The notes under the pieces are model-generated. The model saw nothing but the letters and a program-made list of their open reading frames with translations. It was not told where the DNA came from and did not search any database. Positions 61,327 through 64,000 of a DNA stretch of 64,000 bases are shown here, in pieces. Position numbers and translations under genes: made by a program. Positions within the stretch are counted from its first letter, which is position 1; each line of letters begins with the position of its first letter. The stretch spans positions 8,709,708 to 8,773,707 of the forward strand of contig OZ025215.1 in NCBI GenBank assembly GCA_964019055.1, read 5' to 3'. Origin of the DNA: Anthopleura xanthogrammica (taxonomy: Eukaryota > Cnidaria > Anthozoa > Actiniaria > Actiniidae).

Positions 61327-62697
61327 GGTCGCCAACGGATGGTCCAAAAAAGTGTTTCGTTGATCACAGCGATGGTGACTGTTTCCATTTGATCGTTACG
61401 ACCCCTGCAACTCATTGAATCGCTCCAAAGACAATACAAAAATGGACTTGAAACTCTGATCAAAATGACTATATATAGCCAGAGTTTCCTTCTCTAATCT
61501 TTAGGACTTACGAATGTTATTCAGCATGTGATTTTATATCAGCCAGATCTTACGATTATTATTGGTCGGCTCCTGTCTGTCTTCTCCGCTTTGGCCTCGC
61601 TTCCATGTTATACACTTATTCTAAAAAAGGTTGTCGTCGGAACCTAAGGCATTAGGCAATAGTATAGGTGTTAGGAGATAAGCGATAGGAAATACATCAT
61701 TCCAAGATCCAAGAATAGCTGGAATAACGTGCGTTTCTTATTATTATTCTTGTCAAGAATTTGGACATTGGTTTGGAGATATCCAGTGTTGTTACGTTTG
61801 TAGCCGATAAAAGCATACCACGATTATTCGTGGTTAGTTGTATGCCTATTAATTCAGGAGTCCTTTGCGTCTTGGAATGACCTTTCGCCTTTCTCCTTCC
61901 CGACAACCTTTTTTTGAAATAGATACCTTGAAGGAGCTTTAAATAAGATTATCCACCCCCCTTTGTCAAATTCTTGATCTTCCCCTGCAAAAGATCAGGG
62001 TTAGACCAAATGAAGCCATATTTTTCCTTTGACATCTATTTGTCGACCAAAGGACACATGGTCTACTTTGCTCGCTTAAATTACACCAGATGTTGACCGC
62101 ATTTTGTGCCAACATCTCAGTTTCTGGGTAACCAACTTGGGAATCTGCTTAACCAGAGTCACGACGCCCACTAGACACAAAATATATTCTAAAAAGAATA
62201 TTACCACAGAGAACTATTGGCGCTTGTTTAGAAATTAATGCTCTTTTTCATGGAGAAATATGGCATTTTAAATTACCAGAAAAAAGACTTTCTGTTGATT
62301 TGCCTCACAACATGTCTGCTCGGAGTAAAATCTATTATATCCACTGTACATTTTTATAATATTTACAAAATTAAGGCTTGACATGCAAAGATTTTCTTCT
62401 GTATTTAGATATACGTTTAAAGTAGTTTAAAGGATAAAAATGTTATAATCATGAGAAATGAAGGGAAAGGTTTCAGGGAACTTGTTGTCTACAACTAAGA
62501 TTAATGACATCATAGGTGTTCAGAAATTCAAATTTCAAGCACTTGAAAAGAATACAAACATTATTTACATATTCATTGAACCAAAACTCAACCAGGCTTA
62601 GGCCAGACTAGTCAGCCATAAGGCAAGATTCTTCAAGTGTAAACCTTCGCTAGTGTTAGCTGTTAGCTTCATTACTTCTGAAAGTCGCGCTGGTACA
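61327..62697. other. Intergenic region between PLPP copies 2 and 3
   Basis: It holds the MITE at 61614-61924. From about 62030 it is a diverged duplicate of 53818-54820 without the later insertions. No other gene is seen. Confidence 0.6.
61614..61924. repeat. MITE related to the GCTATTTCAAAAAAGG family
   Basis: CTTATTCTAAAAAAGGTTGT at the left pairs with CCCGACAACCTTTTTTTGAA at the right. The interior differs from the other copies. Confidence 0.6.
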
Positions 62698-64000
62698 ATG
62701 TCGAACTTTTTATGCATCTCCATCGAAGTGTTCTGTTTCTTCGGAATCATCATCTTTGATGCTGTTTTTAACCGTTATCTCTACCTTACTAAAAATGGCA
62801 TCCAACCGTTTAAGCGAGGATTCTTTTGCAACGACGAATCGATCCTGAAACCTTATGGAAAAGATTTCTTGTCATACACAGGGACATTATCTGCTGGAAT
62901 AATAATATCTTTGGCAACGGTAAGCACATAAGCTGAACTTCTTTGAAAATTCTCTCAGCTTCTCTCTATTCTAATATTATGTTTTCTTTAATAATGATAA
63001 ATATTCACACTATTGATTAATTTGAGGGATTTATATCAATAACATCGTGGGTATATCTACCAATTAAGGTTCTTTTTTAAGGCCCGTTTACATTGGCGAT
63101 TTTTGAAGCGATTTGAGGTGAAATTTTTACGGCGATTTTGGTCATAGTCAAATGGTTCAAGGATTAACTTGTAAAGTCTTATTTTCCAGGCGACGTGTTT
63201 ACAAAGCTCTGAGCTCTGTAGGACGCTAATTAGATACCGAACGCGCGCGAAAAATCCTATAGTTTAATTCCCATAAATTATTTCCTATGACTCAGATTAT
63301 GGCGCTTGAGATTGGAAATAACAATTCAAAATCAAAGTCAAATGGAACGACAGAAGATGATGGGAGGAAAGTTGGTCCAGTTGTCATACCGACTTACATT
63401 ATAAGGTAAGAAATTCAGGAAAATTCGAAGGATTGTGATGGCGCTTAGTTACGCCCTCACGATTTCGACTCAGGGGACTGTTCACCGTTGCATTAGTTTT
63501 CCTAGTGGAATCAGAATCTTGTCCCACAAACAACCACAAAGCATTTGTTTTAAAGAGTAGTACAAGGATTACGAGGCAAATTTCTCTTATTTTTAAAGGA
63601 AAGTGAACATTTTTGAAACAATTTCTGATCAGTTTTCCGCGATCAGAATATTCAATTCTGAGATATTCTAGTTCAGTTATGTGTTGAGTGTGTTGGCAAC
63701 AAAGGGGATTAGTTTGCAATTTGTGAACTGTATTCTGATAGGCTTATTAAAAGAACAATACAATTTGGGCTGGACAAAAGATAAGACCCCTTGCACATGA
63801 CGTCAAAGCAACTCAATTTGGAGAACAAAACAAAAGGATTTCAATCTCCTGAGAATTGGAAACCTATTGTTTTGTTTTCCAAAATTGAGTTGCATTCCGA
63901 AGCGCTGCAAGGAGAAAATTGTCACCATTAAAGAAATGTAATATATCAAGATAAAACAAAGAAAGGAAAAGGACAAAGTGAATAACAGAATGAACCGCTT
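62698..64000 (+). CDS. Phospholipid phosphatase-like, copy 3 (truncated by window)
   Basis: Exon 1 is 62698-62922 or a few bases less (donor after GGCAACG). Exon 2 is about 63296-63405 (IMALEIGNNNSKSKSNGTTEDDGRK... to IIR). It is nearly identical to copy 2: MSNFLCISIEVFCFF, KRGFFCNDESILKPYG. Changes include DAVFNRY for DSIFNEY. The catalytic exons lie beyond the window, so I cannot say whether C2 is PSGH or PSGY. The remaining sequence to 64000 is intron. Confidence 0.88.
63786..63905. repeat. Palindromic element, copy 2
   Basis: GCAACTCAATTTGGAGAACA pairs with TTCCAAAATTGAGTTGC. The centre is TCTCCTGAGAATTGGAAACC. It is related to 21141-21262. Confidence 0.65.

Overview
This is animal (eukaryotic) genomic DNA, AT-rich, with spliced genes of many short exons bounded by GT/AG and with introns packed with inverted-repeat (foldback) elements. 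The gene set (class VII TRIM-NHL proteins, a PAN/EGF/fibrinogen-like secreted protein, tandem lipid phosphatases) and the repeat style suggest a cnidarian, probably an anthozoan (sea anemone or coral). That placement is inference, not proof.

Layout. (1) 1-25549, minus strand: a KRI1 ribosome-biogenesis gene. I could reconstruct 22 exons that join in frame (697 codons plus stop). A single-exon TRIM-NHL gene lies on the same strand inside its intron 17, and the block [TRIM-NHL + KRI1 exons 18-22] is tandemly duplicated. The window therefore has three TRIM-NHL copies (1-1865 intact but cut by the window edge, 7140-9290 intact, 14144-16289 with a +1 frameshift in the RING) and two complete sets of KRI1 terminal exons (10072-12585 and 3522-6250). 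(2) 25781-31624, plus: PIGO, a GPI ethanolamine-phosphate transferase, eight exons, 1021 aa, head-to-head with KRI1 across about 230 bp. (3) 32422-32907, minus: a single-exon four-EF-hand protein, tail-to-tail with PIGO. (4) 35669-41448, minus: V-ATPase c'' proteolipid (ATP6V0B-like), ten exons, 214 aa. (5) 42567-44144, plus: an intronless fucosyltransferase-like type II membrane protein. (6) 46239-48266, plus: phospholipid phosphatase (PLPP) copy 1, six exons, 299 aa. (7) 52149-53404, plus: a secreted PAN + EGF + fibrinogen-like protein. (8) 56456-61326, plus: PLPP copy 2, whose catalytic PSGH motif reads PSGY. (9) 62698 to the end, plus: PLPP copy 3, a tandem duplicate of copy 2 cut off by the window edge.

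Most of the unusual material is in repeats and in how they interact with genes: a foldback element inside a KRI1 intron that carries a stretch of KRI1 exon 18 in the opposite orientation; an 874-bp TIR element whose paralogous site looks like an excision footprint; a MITE half-replaced by about 124 pure copies of a heptamer; two genes (PIGO and PLPP copy 2) in which an exon's 3' end plus its splice donor has been tandemly repeated into the intron; a family of foldbacks carrying a CACGTG in each arm; a tRNA-derived SINE family; and a 68-bp minisatellite that appears to grow out of a SINE end.

The neighbouring genes do not form one pathway. They are mostly housekeeping genes: ribosome assembly, GPI-anchor synthesis, vesicle acidification and lipid dephosphorylation.
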